A stretch of DNA of 64,000 bases. Source: Microcebus murinus. Lineage: Eukaryota > Chordata > Mammalia > Primates > Cheirogaleidae. The stretch lies in the NCBI RefSeq assembly GCF_040939455.1, contig NC_134108.1, forward strand, positions 81,388,001 to 81,452,000, in the 5' to 3' direction. Both the position numbers and the translations under genes were made by a program. Shown here piece by piece: positions 12,176 through 23,724 of the stretch. The notes under the pieces are model-generated. The model was given only the letters and a program-made list of their open reading frames with translations, was not told the DNA's origin and made no database searches. How positions within the stretch are numbered: position 1 is the first letter of the stretch; each line of letters starts with the position of its first letter.

Positions 12176-14130
12176 GAAAGTAGCTGATAATTAAATATTT
12201 AGTTGATGATCACTTAAAAATTGAACACCATAGGAATGAAGTAGTATACCTCAGAGGGTAATAAATTCAGTTAAGGGTAGATTTTCTTCATAAAGGTTTA
12301 CTGAGCAGATTGGAAATGGTGCAGATCTATTGTCATGGGATTTGAAGGATTTTGGGATGAGTAAATTTCCCTCTACCCTCCTCAAATTTCCCTCTACCCC
12401 CTCTACCCTTCTCAACTTTTTACCCTGTGACCTAAAATTCTACCGTTCCTGGCTTATTTCCATGGCATATTATTTCTCCATACAGGGCAACTGGTTTGCG
12501 ATGATGAGAGTTGTATAGTGGTGCTGACACATGACCCAAAAGAATGATTTCAGAGTTTTACCTAGGATAAGCCTGAACTTGTACACTCAATGTGTATGTG
12601 ACTTTATGATTGAATTTTTCTGTCTTTGTGCTTCACTCATTTAATTCACAACTCTAAAATCAGGGAACATCCTTCAATCCATTTTTATTCTTTATCCTTT
12701 GTTGCAACTAAGAAATTTGAAGCCTAATTCTTTATATTCTATTTAAATACATCTACATATTTTTTTTTTTGCCAGCCACTTTCCAATGCAAGTGAATTAT
12801 AATTTATCCTTTATCACCATACTTAAAAAAAACTTTCTCACCTTAATCTGCAGATACTCATGTAAGAATTTAAAACAATGTTCCAGAAAAGTCAGTGAGA
12901 AGTCTAGGTGCACACAAATGATTCAGAGAGGCTTTTTTGTGTGTGCATATGAGAGGGAAAGACCAGGAGGAAATTTTTACCAACAAGATGAAAGAAAATT
13001 AAAATTACAAGGAAGGATATAGTTTGTGAAAGGATATAGTATGTGCAACATAAAACGTGTTGCAGATAGAGAAAGGGCAGCATAAGTAGTAAAATAAAAA
13101 AAACCTCTACATTACATATTTGGAGTTTAGAATATCATACTAACTAGTTGAAATAACGCTTTCAGGGGAAAACACATCGGCTTTTAATATATATTGCCAA
13201 ATAACAACAACAAAACAATAAGTTCTTTAATGCATCTCCTTCAAAAATATATTTAGATATAAAAATGTTACTTTTTATGGTTTGTTTCTTTGCTGGTTTA
13301 AAATGTATTTGACCTTTGCCAAACAGTCCTATAATGAAAGGGCTTTAGATTTTTTCATGTGGCAATGGAAAGTGGTTTGAAAGTTTTTCAGTTTTAGGTG
13401 CATTTGAGTTTCAAGTATATACCCAAAGGTTAAAAGGATATACAAATGAAACATGAAGGGCGGAACATATGCTTGAAAAAGACATGACAGGAAAAAACGC
13501 CCGGGAATAAAGAGAATCTGATTGGATTTGGCAGAACATTTACAGTGAGGCTCCTTTTGAGAAAGATGCTGCTACCAATTATCATCCTTTGGGCGGCTGG
13601 AGGGCATGATCTCCTTCCGTGCTGAGTGTAACCTCCCGATACATTCCTCCTAATAAGCAGGTTTATGACAACGCACATCTCTCACAGAATAATTGCCTAA
13701 GACATTCAAAGCAAATAAACAGTCTCTTCCTTTTTTTTTTGTTGAAGAGATGGCAGACACATTACAGAATTTCTTTTCAATAAGCATTTCTCTTCCACGA
13801 TCTACTTAAAATTGAATCAATCATCAGAAGAGGATTATTAGGAGAAAGTATCCCATTTATCAGGAGCTTTATGTGTGTCCTTGTCCATCACAGTACGCTT
13901 TTTAGAACACACTGATGGAAAGAGACAGACCTCAAGGGCAGTGACGACATCAGCACTAATGCCCCTTAAAAATAAAGAACACATTGCTGGCAATTCTTTG
14001 GTGGCTTGTCATCTCCAACATGTTAATTGATGAACACCTAGGAAGGCAGGCAATTTTGCCTTATAATTTTCTTTGGAACTTGAACAAAGACCTATATTCT
14101 AAATGACACAAGACATAGGAACACACATAC

Positions 14131-14157
14131 CACTGGGCCAGGATCGCCTTTTGGGCC
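14131..14157 (-). CDS. COL19A1: COL19A1 exon w24 (27 bp, micro-exon)
   Basis: The smallest exon here: GPKGDPGPV, three perfect triplets. Acceptor is ...tacag and donor is gtatgt. Identical to recalled human. It would be missed by most ORF-length filters. Support comes from both splice sites, the frame, and continuity between w23 and w25. Confidence 0.93.
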
Positions 14158-14610
14158 CTGTAAGAAAAACATGGAGAGTCATTTTTTAAGCAATGACTGA
14201 AGCAAAATTATAGAATATGAAACATTTTTTTTCAATTTGCTTTAATGCACATAAAAATATTTGCAAGTTTTGCTTTTGTTACAGTTTGGTTTTGAAGAAT
14301 AGATGAAGAAAAATAACTTTATGGGAATCCTATGAAAGAGACTGCTTGGACATTGATTTAATTCTTAGATTTACAATGAAAAAAAAGACACCACTATGAG
14401 AAATGTTATTTTTCATTATTTTGGCTGTGTACATTTTCTCAATTTTATTATAATTGGTTTATTTTTTTACTTGGTTTCACTTATTTCCTCCTGCTGTAAA
14501 ATTTGGTTATATTTGTAATATGCATTTTTCAGTAAAATTAGGGGTTTTCGTTTGTTTTTCACTGTGGCTGCTCAGCTAAAGTGTGCTTGGTGATAAACAA
14601 TGGTACTTAC
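14158..14610. other. COL19A1: Intron w23-w24 (453 bp)
   Basis: AT-rich unique sequence with T-rich tracts. Nothing else seen. Confidence 0.8.
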
Positions 14611-14655
14611 AGGGGGACCGGGTGGTCCTGGGTAACTGGGAATATTCACACCTCC
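14611..14655 (-). CDS. COL19A1: COL19A1 exon w23 (45 bp)
   Basis: Encodes GGVNIPSYPGPPGPP. It finishes the interruption (GGVNIPSYP) and restarts the helix with two Gly-Pro-Pro triplets. Acceptor is ...tgaag and donor is gtaagt. The intron to w22 is 100 bp. One Val to Ile difference from recalled human. Confidence 0.95.
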
Positions 14656-14755
14656 CTTCAAAGAAAAAAAAAAGAAAAGAAAAAGAAAGAGATGAGAAGA
14701 ATTTATAGTAACTTATAACTGGAAAGTGATTTTAAATAATTACAATTGTAAATAC

Positions 14756-14806
14756 CTGGATTTTATATAAACTGCTCATGCCAGTTCCTTCACTGAATGG
14801 TGCACC
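14756..14806 (-). CDS. COL19A1: COL19A1 exon w22 (51 bp), non-helical
   Basis: Encodes GAPFSEGTGMSSLYKIQ, an interruption between two helical segments, with no Gly-X-Y run. Acceptor is ...cctaag and donor is gtattt. The core MSSLYKI is shared with human as recalled. The first half (APFSEGT) differs at about four positions, so it is the most diverged exon in the window. Length 51 bp (17 codons) keeps the frame. Confidence 0.93.
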
Positions 14807-15719
14807 CTTAGGAAAAAAATGAGATAGAATTATTCCCATAAGTTAATACTTAGTATCTCTACCTTTTTCCATTTTACCAAATGATATTCCTATTCTATTT
14901 GTTGTTTTTTAATGTTTCCCAGTCTACTTTAGAAAGTGAGTTTAATACTATAAGTAAATTAATATAATGCTTCTCTTTTTAGCTTTTCCAAAGCGAATGC
15001 AGAGAAAGAAATGAAAAGGCGTATGAGCTACACCTGGAGCATACACACACTTTTGCTGGGGTTTGATTAATGTTCAGGTTTGAAAGATGAGACACTAATG
15101 CATGCAGAGGAAAATATTTGCTCATTAAAATTCAGGTTCTGCGTTGCCAATTTATGCTAACTGTTTACAGCCTGCTGACCCTGTGGCTGTAATGTGGTAG
15201 TGCTGATGGAGATGTGAATAGGGAACAATTTGGCTACTGAAAAGTAATTTTTTTCCCACAGTCTCTTCATGCCAAATAGAAAATTAAGGTAAATGGGGAG
15301 ATGATGTTATGCACAATCCTGTGTGGATGTTTCTACAAATACATAATCTTTAGAATAATAGGGAACAAGATTTCTCAGAAAAAATTGATGTCCTAGAGTA
15401 ACCAACATGTAAAGAGAACATATTCTACAGTTAAAAAAAAATCATACACATTAGCATTTAGGAAGAATTTGCATATGAAAATTTTAGTTAGTATCTTTTA
15501 TCCTTCTTTTAAAATATCTCCATAGAATCAATCAAATCAGCATTTTCGTTTTTGTAATTTGCACATTTCAGTTGCAAAACTGAAGAAGTCACTTCTGTGC
15601 CATTTTTTTGTGGGTGATTGCTGGCTAGGGGTGCTCTGTGAACACAATCTGCATGCATCTTCACAACGCTAGTGATAGAGAACAAACGCTCTATTTATTT
15701 ATTCCTTTATTGTTTCGCT

Positions 15720-15925
15720 CATTCACTTGACAGTTACTGAGTATCTACTATAATAGATTTTAGTGTGCTAAGTCCTAGGGGGTTGAAGGATATTTTGTCT
15801 GAGATTTCCAGAGGAGGTTTCCCAGAGAAGATAACTTTTAATCTGTGTCTTGAAGGATAAATGGTTTTGAAGACTTCAGGGAGAAGAGAAAGATTTCTTA
15901 AGCCCATTATAAAATCACAGGTACC
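15720..15925 (-). repeat. L2 LINE fragment
   Basis: Reverse-complement L2 3' region: attcacttgacagttactga ... gtgtgctaagtcctaggggg ... cagaggaggtttcccagaga, followed by a tcttgaaggataaatgg word. Confidence 0.5.
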
Positions 15926-16489
15926 TTTCATGAGCTCATATTATATTTGCTGTTCTGTCCGCAGGGGAGGGAGCGTATTTTAGAACTTGAACCCCCCCAA
16001 ATACTTTCTGTCCTGCTTCCTTGTCAAGGGAGGAAGTCAGTCACAAAGATGAACAGGTTTAGGAAACAAGTTTAGGAAGCAGAGTGCCAATTTATGGGTG
16101 CAAAAGGTGCAACTGCATGCAGACTAGTAATGTATCCTCATTGTCTTTGGAAAGTCTTGGTCATAGCTGCCCTCTCTCTCGGGTGAGTTTAGCTTCTTAA
16201 AGTATTGCTGTGAGGTAGGGCAGAGAAGGGTGTTTGGCCTGAACCTCAGCTCTGCTGCGATGTGAGCATGGCCCCACACGAGGGCAGACTTGTCACGGAG
16301 AGAGGCACCGCGGCGCCTCTCCACAGCCTTGCTGACGGAGTGCGCTTCCGTCTCAATCAGGAACGTGAAAGCATCGATGGCTCTTGTACTTTTTGTTCAC
16401 TGGGAGCTATATAAATAGAGTTTCCTTGCATGTCAGACATCATGGAAAGGAATGAGCACGCATAGCATAATACCAAATTTTCTACCAAC

Positions 16490-16640
16490 TCGCATTGCTG
16501 GAAGGGATCTCTTTTCCGCAGCCCCTCCCTTTTCTGTGAATGAAGCTCATTGAGGTTAAGTGACTTTCCCAGAGGCTCCCAGGAAGGAAGTGGGGTCAGA
16601 GCGCACGCCCTCATCTCCTGAATCGGAGGTAACGTTTTTC
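16490..16640 (-). repeat. MIR SINE
   Basis: Reverse-complement MIR core: ctcattgaggttaagtgact, ttcccagaggctcccaggaa, gtggggtcagagcgcacgcc. Confidence 0.65.
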
Positions 16641-16689
16641 CTTGAAAACAAGACAGGGTCTTATATTTATTTTTCCTCAAGAAGACACC

Positions 16690-17130
16690 CTAGGGCTTAT
16701 TTTTAGGGGATGTGTTATTTTTTTAAGTACGGTACAACAGTCTATATTTACTCAAATATAGTTAAGTCATCTTCTTCTGGAACATCATCATAACTCTCCA
16801 AACCCCAAATTCCATCCTGAATTTCTTGCGACTCTATTTACTTTAGAACCATCGGCTGGGGACCTGACAGGGGGAGCCGACCTTGTTGGTGGGGCTGCCC
16901 GCACCTTTCCGGTCACCTCTGGGATAAGTAGCTGTCAGGATGGGGCAGATGAGAAGGGCTGCTCCTCTTCTTTACCTTTCCCAGACGAAATGCATGGGTT
17001 GTGCAGATTGGCTGCGTAGCCACGCCCATCACTAGGTCTTATTTTCAGGGTAGGGTTTATATTGCGCAAATGCTTAGAAATCCTGCTAGGGCTTATTTTA
17101 TGGGTAGGTCTTATGTTCGGGGAAACATGG
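16690..17130. repeat. Unassigned repeat with direct copies of an AGGKCTTATTTT motif
   Basis: The motif agg[gt]cttatttt plus a G-rich tail occurs at 16692 to 16710, 17034 to 17052, 17087 to 17105 and 17105 to 17123 (last copy ttatg), with a related agggtttatattg at 17052. A GC-rich block (16850 to 16930) lies between. The layout resembles subterminal repeats of a non-autonomous DNA transposon, but I could not name a family. Confidence 0.5.
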
Positions 17131-17345
17131 GAGGGTAGGATGCAAACTGAGCATTGCATATTGGGGCTGAGCCAAAGGGAGAACAAATCATTTCTCCCAA
17201 AGCTACATTGGCTATTGTTTATATTCATACATAAAACTCGGAAGACTTTTATCTCTGAAACCATATAAATGTGGTCTGGCCTTTGAGTTATAAAAGGCTC
17301 TAAGCAAACATATGAATGTTAAGTTTTAAACCTGAAACAACTCAC

Positions 17346-17390
17346 AGGTGGTCCTGGCGGTCCGGGTTGCCCAGGGGGCCCCTCGTTGCC
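17346..17390 (-). CDS. COL19A1: COL19A1 exon w21 (45 bp)
   Basis: Encodes GNEGPPGQPGPPGPP, five perfect triplets rich in Gly-Pro-Pro and therefore expected to be a stable helix end. Acceptor is ...tacag and donor is gtgagt. Three differences from recalled human (Ser to Asn, Asp to Glu, Lys to Gln). Confidence 0.95.
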
Positions 17391-17565
17391 CTGTAAGGGA
17401 TATATAGACGGATGTCAGTGGCTTAGACATGTCTATCCTAGGTTTATGAACCAGACTGTATTTGCTCAGAGAAATATCTTCTTAGATCAATATGGCTTGT
17501 TGTTTTGTTTTAGTCACTCACAGTCTTATTCAACTTGGCTTTCTCCTTTACACAGGAAAATAAAT

Positions 17566-17901
17566 TTCTTTTTTTTTTAAATTTTATTACAGAATATTAT
17601 GCGGGTACAAACATTTTGGTTACATAAATTGCTTTTGTACCATTTGAGTCAAAGTGCTCATCCCCCAGATAGTGTGCATTGTACCCATTAGGTGTGAATT
17701 TACCCATCCTCTCCTCCCTCCTCCCACCTGCTTGATTTCTGATGAATGTTATTGCTATATGTGAACTAATACCTCTTGTATTAACCTAGATAGAACTGGA
17801 GACCCTTCTTCTAAGTGAAATATCACAAGAATGGAAAAAACAAACACCACACGTACTCACCATTAAATTAGAACTAATTGATAAACACTTATGTGCATAT
17901 A
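17566..17901 (-). mobile_element. L1 3' end with 5' inversion (twin priming)
   Basis: 17566 to about 17785 is the antisense 3' end of a strepsirrhine-type L1 (T-run, then gaatattatgcgggtacaaa ... catcccccagatagtgtgca). From about 17790 the sequence switches to sense L1 3' UTR (acccttcttctaagtgaaat ... atggaaaaaacaaacaccac). The whole unit is bounded by an exact 12-bp duplication aggaaaataaat at 17554 to 17565 and 17902 to 17913. Confidence 0.85.
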
Positions 17902-19669
17902 AGGAAAATAAATATCCTGACTGCAGGAAAGATAAATGCCTTTCCCTATGCTTAATCAGATTCTCACTGTCTGAGCTTTAGGGATGAAGCTCATTTATTT
18001 ACAGATGGAGCCAGACAATTGGGGTGATTGTTTCCTGGACTCCAAGTGGCGCTGGGGGAACTCTCCCAACATGGGGGTACAGAGCAGAGTTCCTACAAGC
18101 AGGCAGTGAGCTCTGGGACTGTGGCTCTAATAGTCAGCCCTCACTTTAATCTTCACCTCCAAAACCTTCAGCTTTTGGGAACCAGAGTGGCCATTCACAT
18201 TAAACTGCAGGAGACAATCACAACCTGTGTGCGTGTTTGCAGGAGGAGAAACTTCTTCCATTTCCTAAGTTACTATCAGACTTTATAACCAAGTCAGTCG
18301 TCTCCCTGAACAGAAGTGACTGCGGTATAACACTGTTTACGGGAAACAATCTATACAATTTAAACAGCCTTAGACACTCTGCTTATAGGAAAAGCAGGCT
18401 AGAAATGGAATTTGCAAAAAATGAATTCAAGTTGAAACTTGAAAAATATATTTCACATTTACTTCTACAAACCATAGATGCTCATCAGTCCATAGCAAGC
18501 AGAGCTGTTGTAATCCCTCTGCTGTCTCTCACTAGTTCTTCCTGTAACTGTGCTTTTTCTTTTAGAAGAATAGTCTCATACAAAATTCTAAGTACCTCTA
18601 TGTCATGGGCAATGGCAAGAAATGGCTAATTAAAAAAAGAATCCAGAGGATTTCTGCTCACAGTGCCCAAGAAAGTTGAAGGATTTTACTCATTTTTTCC
18701 CCATAAATTTGATGAAGGATTTCATACCAATACTCTCTCATTTTTTTTAGTAACAAAAGAATCATAAAATCTTTTGTTTGTATGTTTATCAGTGAAAATA
18801 AACTGTAAAGTGTTTCTTGCAATGTATCTGCCTGAGAATGTGTGACAAATAGGTATATTGTATTTCTTCCCAAACTGCTTTGACTGTGGCTCTCTCTCTC
18901 TAAGATGCCATATTCTGCTGACTGCTGCCAGCGTCCTTCGGAGATTATGTCATAGTTCTCAGGAGTCAACAAACAGGGAAAAATGCTTTTCAGTAGAAAA
19001 GGCCTTTTTTCCCCCTGGCACAATCAAAAGTCATATTTTCACTCTCATTTTTGCCCCAGAGCTCATCTCAGTGTGGAATGCCCATTAACTTCAAAGGCAA
19101 GTGTATGATTGAATAATTTCCATAGAGAACAGAGAAAAAAAGGCTGGTGGGGTTGGGCAAGCTCCTCGGGATAATACCAGAAAAAAATGTGCTGAGACTC
19201 TCTAGAATAAGCACATTGTTTCCTTTTAAATTTGTTGGGATTCCTTTGCTCCTCGATGCCATTAAGGTCCATGTTGGTCAGGGAACTTGTATCCTGACTA
19301 GTGGGTGGAAGCCTGTTGAGTGACTCATGTGGACTCTTGATTCTTACTTCCCTAATCTGAACAGCTGGGATCATTCCACTCTTTGGCTGGATCCTCCTGT
19401 ACTAATGATGTAGATGGAGATGCTAAATCGAGTAAACTCGTGAAGCCCTGAAGTCTTCCTGCAGACTCCTCTATTGCTGGTCCTCCCTACTGAGCACAGC
19501 AACCCATTTGTCCTGTAACTGGCCTCCCTAGGAAACAAACTGCCCTGGTTCCTTTTTGAATTTCCCCTATGGCCCTCTAGGGATAAAACTTCCAGATGGT
19601 CTCAGCAAGCCCTATGATGATTGGAATCCTAGTCCTGTTAGCCTGCATGCTGCCTGGAACCTTGGTACC

Positions 19670-20013
19670 TGCTATGGTCTGAATGTTCATGTCCCCCCAG
19701 AATTCATATGATAAATCCTACCCCCCTAGTCTGATGTATTAGGAGGTGGGGCCTTTGGAAGTGATTAAGTCACAAAGGTGGTGCCTTCATGAATAGGATT
19801 AGTGCTCTTATAAAAGAGTCCCAAGGGAGCTTGGTCATCCTTCCACTCTGTGAGGATACAGCTAGAAGGTACCATCTAGGAACAAGAAAGTGGGCTCCAG
19901 CAGACACCAAAATGTGCCAGCACCTTGAACTTGGACTTCCCAATCTCCAGAACTGTGAGACATACTCATAAATGTTTGTGGTATTTTGTTATAGAAGTCT
20001 GAACGAACTAAGA
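19670..20013 (+). mobile_element. MaLR-like solo LTR
   Basis: Starts tgctatggtctgaatgttca and ends tctgaacgaactaaga. The body has aggaggtggggcctttggaa, aggattagtgctcttataaa and ctccagaactgtgagacata, the pattern of mammalian MaLR LTRs of MST/MLT type. The subfamily is not certain. It ends about 330 bp before exon w20. Confidence 0.6.
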
Positions 20014-20346
20014 TGGTGCCTGTGGCTGAAACTCCCTAATACAAACCACTTTACTTGCAGCTCTTCAGGAGGCTTCCTCTACCCCCATCCTTCCACGTGG
20101 ATGGTTGCTCAGGATCCTGAATCCAGGTGGGACTTTTGTTATATGATACAAATGTTCTCTTCTTCCTTTCCCTTGGGAATATATCTCCTGTGCTCAGACC
20201 AACTTTTGGACCTATATTTTTCCAAGTATACTGCAAGCATAGCAACTCCCCGACATCATTTCTACTTTCAGGCTTTGCTTGATTTTACAGCTCTTTCTGT
20301 AAATGGTCGCACCCTGCTCTTACCCCAAGCCCCAATTCCTCTGTAC

Positions 20347-20400
20347 CTTGTCACCCTTTGCTCCCATGGGACCAGGATGTCCAGTTCTTCCCAGTAAGCC
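20347..20400 (-). CDS. COL19A1: COL19A1 exon w20 (54 bp)
   Basis: Encodes GLLGRTGHPGPMGAKGDK, six perfect triplets. Acceptor is ...tacag and donor is gtacag. The donor is unusual in having C at +4, so it should be weaker than its neighbours. Three conservative differences from recalled human. Confidence 0.94.
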
Positions 20401-21772
20401 CTGTAAAACACAAAACTAAGTTTGTTACAGAAACAACAACTAAATGGCCAAAGGGTATTGGAAGTTGGTTACTAAAACTTACACATTTAGAAGGTCATTT
20501 GATCCTAATTAAATCAGTCCTAGAAGCTTATATTTCTTCAGGCTGATACAGCAGCTGTATCCTGCTGATAAGCTGTTGCAAGGGTAAAATTTGTATTTGT
20601 GGTCGCTTTTTCACCTTGGTCAACCGCATTTAATGACCTTAATTGGAACCTTTTGATACATTTAAGAATCTAGCCTTGCTGTTTAAATAGCAATTTACAT
20701 AACATTATGCTTTCCTAAATGAGCTATAATTTTGGTAGCGATCAACATTTTAAACACTTTAAGACACGGCAGAATTAACATGTGCATATTGAGTTATATG
20801 ATCTGCATTTCAGCAATAAAAAATAAAATTCAATTTTAATTCTTCTTTGGGAATAGAGTTAGAAATAATTTTCATGGTTCCTTTCATAACTCTTCTTCAT
20901 AACTTTTAATTTTAGCATACAGTTTAAAGCCAGGTTTGTTCTACATAAATGTGATGAGAGCATAAATGATGAAATTTTAATTTTGGTGAATCCATTATTC
21001 CAAACATAAAGGAATATGATTATATTCCTATTTTTGTGATAAAGACTATCTGCATAGGAACTCTTAGAAGGGAAGAGTTGGAGAAATTGAGGCATGAGTT
21101 GGGTTGCTAGATTTAGCAGATAAAAATACAATATTTGGGGCAAACTTATACTAAAAAATTATTTGTCTTTCTGAAATTCCGATTTAACTGCATGGCCAAT
21201 ATTTTACCTGGAAACTCTAGAATTGAACTCTGTTTGAATAAAAGATTGGGTGTGGCAGGTAGAACAAAAAACCCAGATTCTAGGAAAACAGGATAGTTAA
21301 AGACACAAAGGCTTTGATATTGAGTTTGAGGGGCAATGAAAGCTTTGACTAAAATAGAGTGTATTTTAATTTATGTATGGGAGTAAATTAAATCTAATAA
21401 TCCTTGGCCCATTTTTTTTCCTCCAGAAAATAAATTGTCACTTTGTGGTGCCATTTGAATATCTCTTCTAAAGATTAGTGCCAAAAAATTATAATTAAAA
21501 AATAGAACACCCTTTTATATCCAATTTCCATTTCTAACACACTAGCTTAATCACAGACTGCTTTCTGGTCTGGTGGAATTCTGATGACAAGTCTCCAGGA
21601 CACTGAGCAGCCTTAACTAATACTAAATGAAAATCCAAGAGGTTGGATGAGGCTAATTTTCTAGGCCATAGCTGGACAATCAACATAGAGGCACAAAGAA
21701 CAAAAAGCAATGAGGAATGTTAAGTCACCTTACACCATCCCAGCAGACATGAGCTTCGAGTAGAATACTTAC
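20401..21772. other. COL19A1: Intron w19-w20
   Basis: AT-rich unique DNA. I see no repeat or RNA gene in it. Confidence 0.7.
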
Positions 21773-21826
21773 GGGGGGTCCAATAGGGCCTGGGTCACCT
21801 GGAATGCCTGGAATTCCTTGCAGACC
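21773..21826 (-). CDS. COL19A1: COL19A1 exon w19 (54 bp)
   Basis: Encodes GLQGIPGIPGDPGPIGPP, six perfect triplets. Acceptor is ...tctag and donor is gtaagt. Two differences from recalled human (Ala to Asp, Thr to Ile). Confidence 0.95.
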
Positions 21827-23689
21827 CTAGAAGAGATAGTTCCTACCATAAAATCTGTTACATCATTGAGAGCAAGGCATTCTAGTTAATCAAATATTTA
21901 GACTATTGAAAATTAAACATATATTTTGGCTAAGTGAGAAACATGATGTGTGCCACATACAAGTACCAGTTTCTAAAGAGTAGGAATGGTGAACCAAAAT
22001 ACAGTGCCATGGAATCTGTAACAAATACAATTTAATCTGTTCAGTGATTCATAAAGCCTTTCTGATATCATACAGTCACCCTATCAGCAGCGGTATCTCA
22101 GAATCCAGTACTGCTAAAGCATGGAAATACACATTTTGGATTGGCAGAATGCCATCAAAGAAATATGTAATTACACTAACGTTTCACTCAGCTAGTGGAA
22201 AAATGGAATATGTTTATGACATAATGTTTAGTTTAGCTGGTCAGCTCTTTATAAGAAGAAATGTGGCTCGCTGGTGAATTAAAATTTTGAATCCTTTAAT
22301 GCTTATGCATAAAAATGAATGGATTTCCCCTCTCTGCCCTCCTTGAATTTTTAGAATAATGCTAATTACACTGGATAGAATTTAAGATCCTGATACATTT
22401 ATACATCAAAGAAGAATTGGCAAGATTAACTGGCAGCTTGTGTGATTATATTTTTCCTTTAGCAAGTGCGTCAACAACAGGGTATTAGTTAAATAACTTA
22501 TATACAATGCATAATATGAAATATTTTGCAACTATTAAAATAATGTTTTAGAAAACTATTGGATAACACGAAAACATAAAAGTCTCAAAATGTTACATAG
22601 CATAGGGCTTACATTTTAAAACTATAAATGTACTTCCTAAAAGATGGGAATGATAGAATCTTTTATTATTTTATCATGACAAAAAAATAAATGTTTTATC
22701 TGGAAACTGTAGTGTTAGATGTGTTTCAGAATTATGGATTTTCTCAGACTTTTTACATAGGTAACATAACACACATATTGAATATTATGTAACATTCCCA
22801 GTGGTGCCTGAGGCAGCAACGTCTAATAAACACACAAATATTTCTGTAGCAAAATATATGGTATCCTGACAGAGTGGGATAAATAAACCAGCTCCATGTG
22901 AATTCAGGTCAGATTTGGCCGCCAGATGAATTTGGTGCGAACTTGGGAAAAATTTTCAGGGTTTTCAGAGGCTTTTGTGTTTGGGAATTTGTGGATAAGA
23001 TGTTGTGGACCATAATATTACTATTATCAGAAGTCCTTCCTGGGAAGTGGGAATAGATATAGCTTTTATCTTCTTAGTGCTTTTGAGTATTTCCTCAAAT
23101 TTCTATAATGAACTTAGATCACTTCTATAATTAGAAGGAAATATTTTTAAATACCCTTTTGTTACTGCTGATAACCATGTAGTGCATCAAGTTCTACTGA
23201 ATGGTTCTACTCTTTCAGGATTTAATTTTCTTTACTGAGTTAAGTATTCTTTTTATATTGCCAAAACATTTTTTGTAATGATAAAATTCCTTTACCTTTT
23301 AGTGTTATGAAATATGCATTTCTATTTGCATTATAAATGTAAGATGAAGTGACCATGGTAAAATGACTGCATATTGATTTACGAAGGTTCTAAAGGACTA
23401 TGAGCTGGATCAAGGTTCTTTGCATCCAGGGGTCAAGAACCAAGTTCTGCCAGGCTCATTTATTCAATGCCCGATGGCATCATGTGTTGTTTCAGGTTTA
23501 TTCATGTGATATAATGTGAAGACATACTAAAAAAAAATTTCCTTGAACATGCTAGAGTTCTTCATGTATTAATAAGAAGTCTTGGGCAAAATTTCATGTA
23601 TGGTTGTGTTAAAGAATGTTGACATTCTTTAACATTGAAGACATGTTGACATTCATTTCTTCAAGATTGTATCCTCCGTGGCAATTCTG

Positions 23690-23724
23690 TGAGTGTGTAT
23701 GTGTATGTGTGTGTGTGTGTGTGT
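23690..23724 (+). repeat. (TG)n microsatellite
   Basis: gtgtgtatgtgtatgtgtg followed by uninterrupted TG dinucleotides, the first part imperfect. Confidence 0.9.

Larger units (their letters stand above)
10419..14130. other. COL19A1: Intron w24-w25
   Basis: Holds a complete MER1-type element (11224 to 11782), a short L2 tail near 12120 to 12175, and otherwise AT-rich unique sequence. No coding signal seen. Confidence 0.8.
14807..17345. other. COL19A1: Intron w21-w22
   Basis: Contains an L2-like fragment (15720 to 15925), a MIR (about 16490 to 16640) and an unassigned repeat with direct motif copies (16690 to 17130). The rest is unique AT-rich sequence. Confidence 0.75.
17391..20346. other. 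COL19A1: Intron w20-w21
   Basis: Contains a 5'-inverted L1 (17566 to 17901) and a MaLR-like LTR (19670 to 20013). Between them, 18.0 to 19.6 kb has no repeat or gene I can recognise. The open frames there (up to 130 codons) lack codon bias or known motifs. Confidence 0.75.

Noticed and set aside
19972..20397. 141-codon plus-strand frame overlapping exon w20
   Set aside because: It is the antisense shadow of the exon and its flanking intron.
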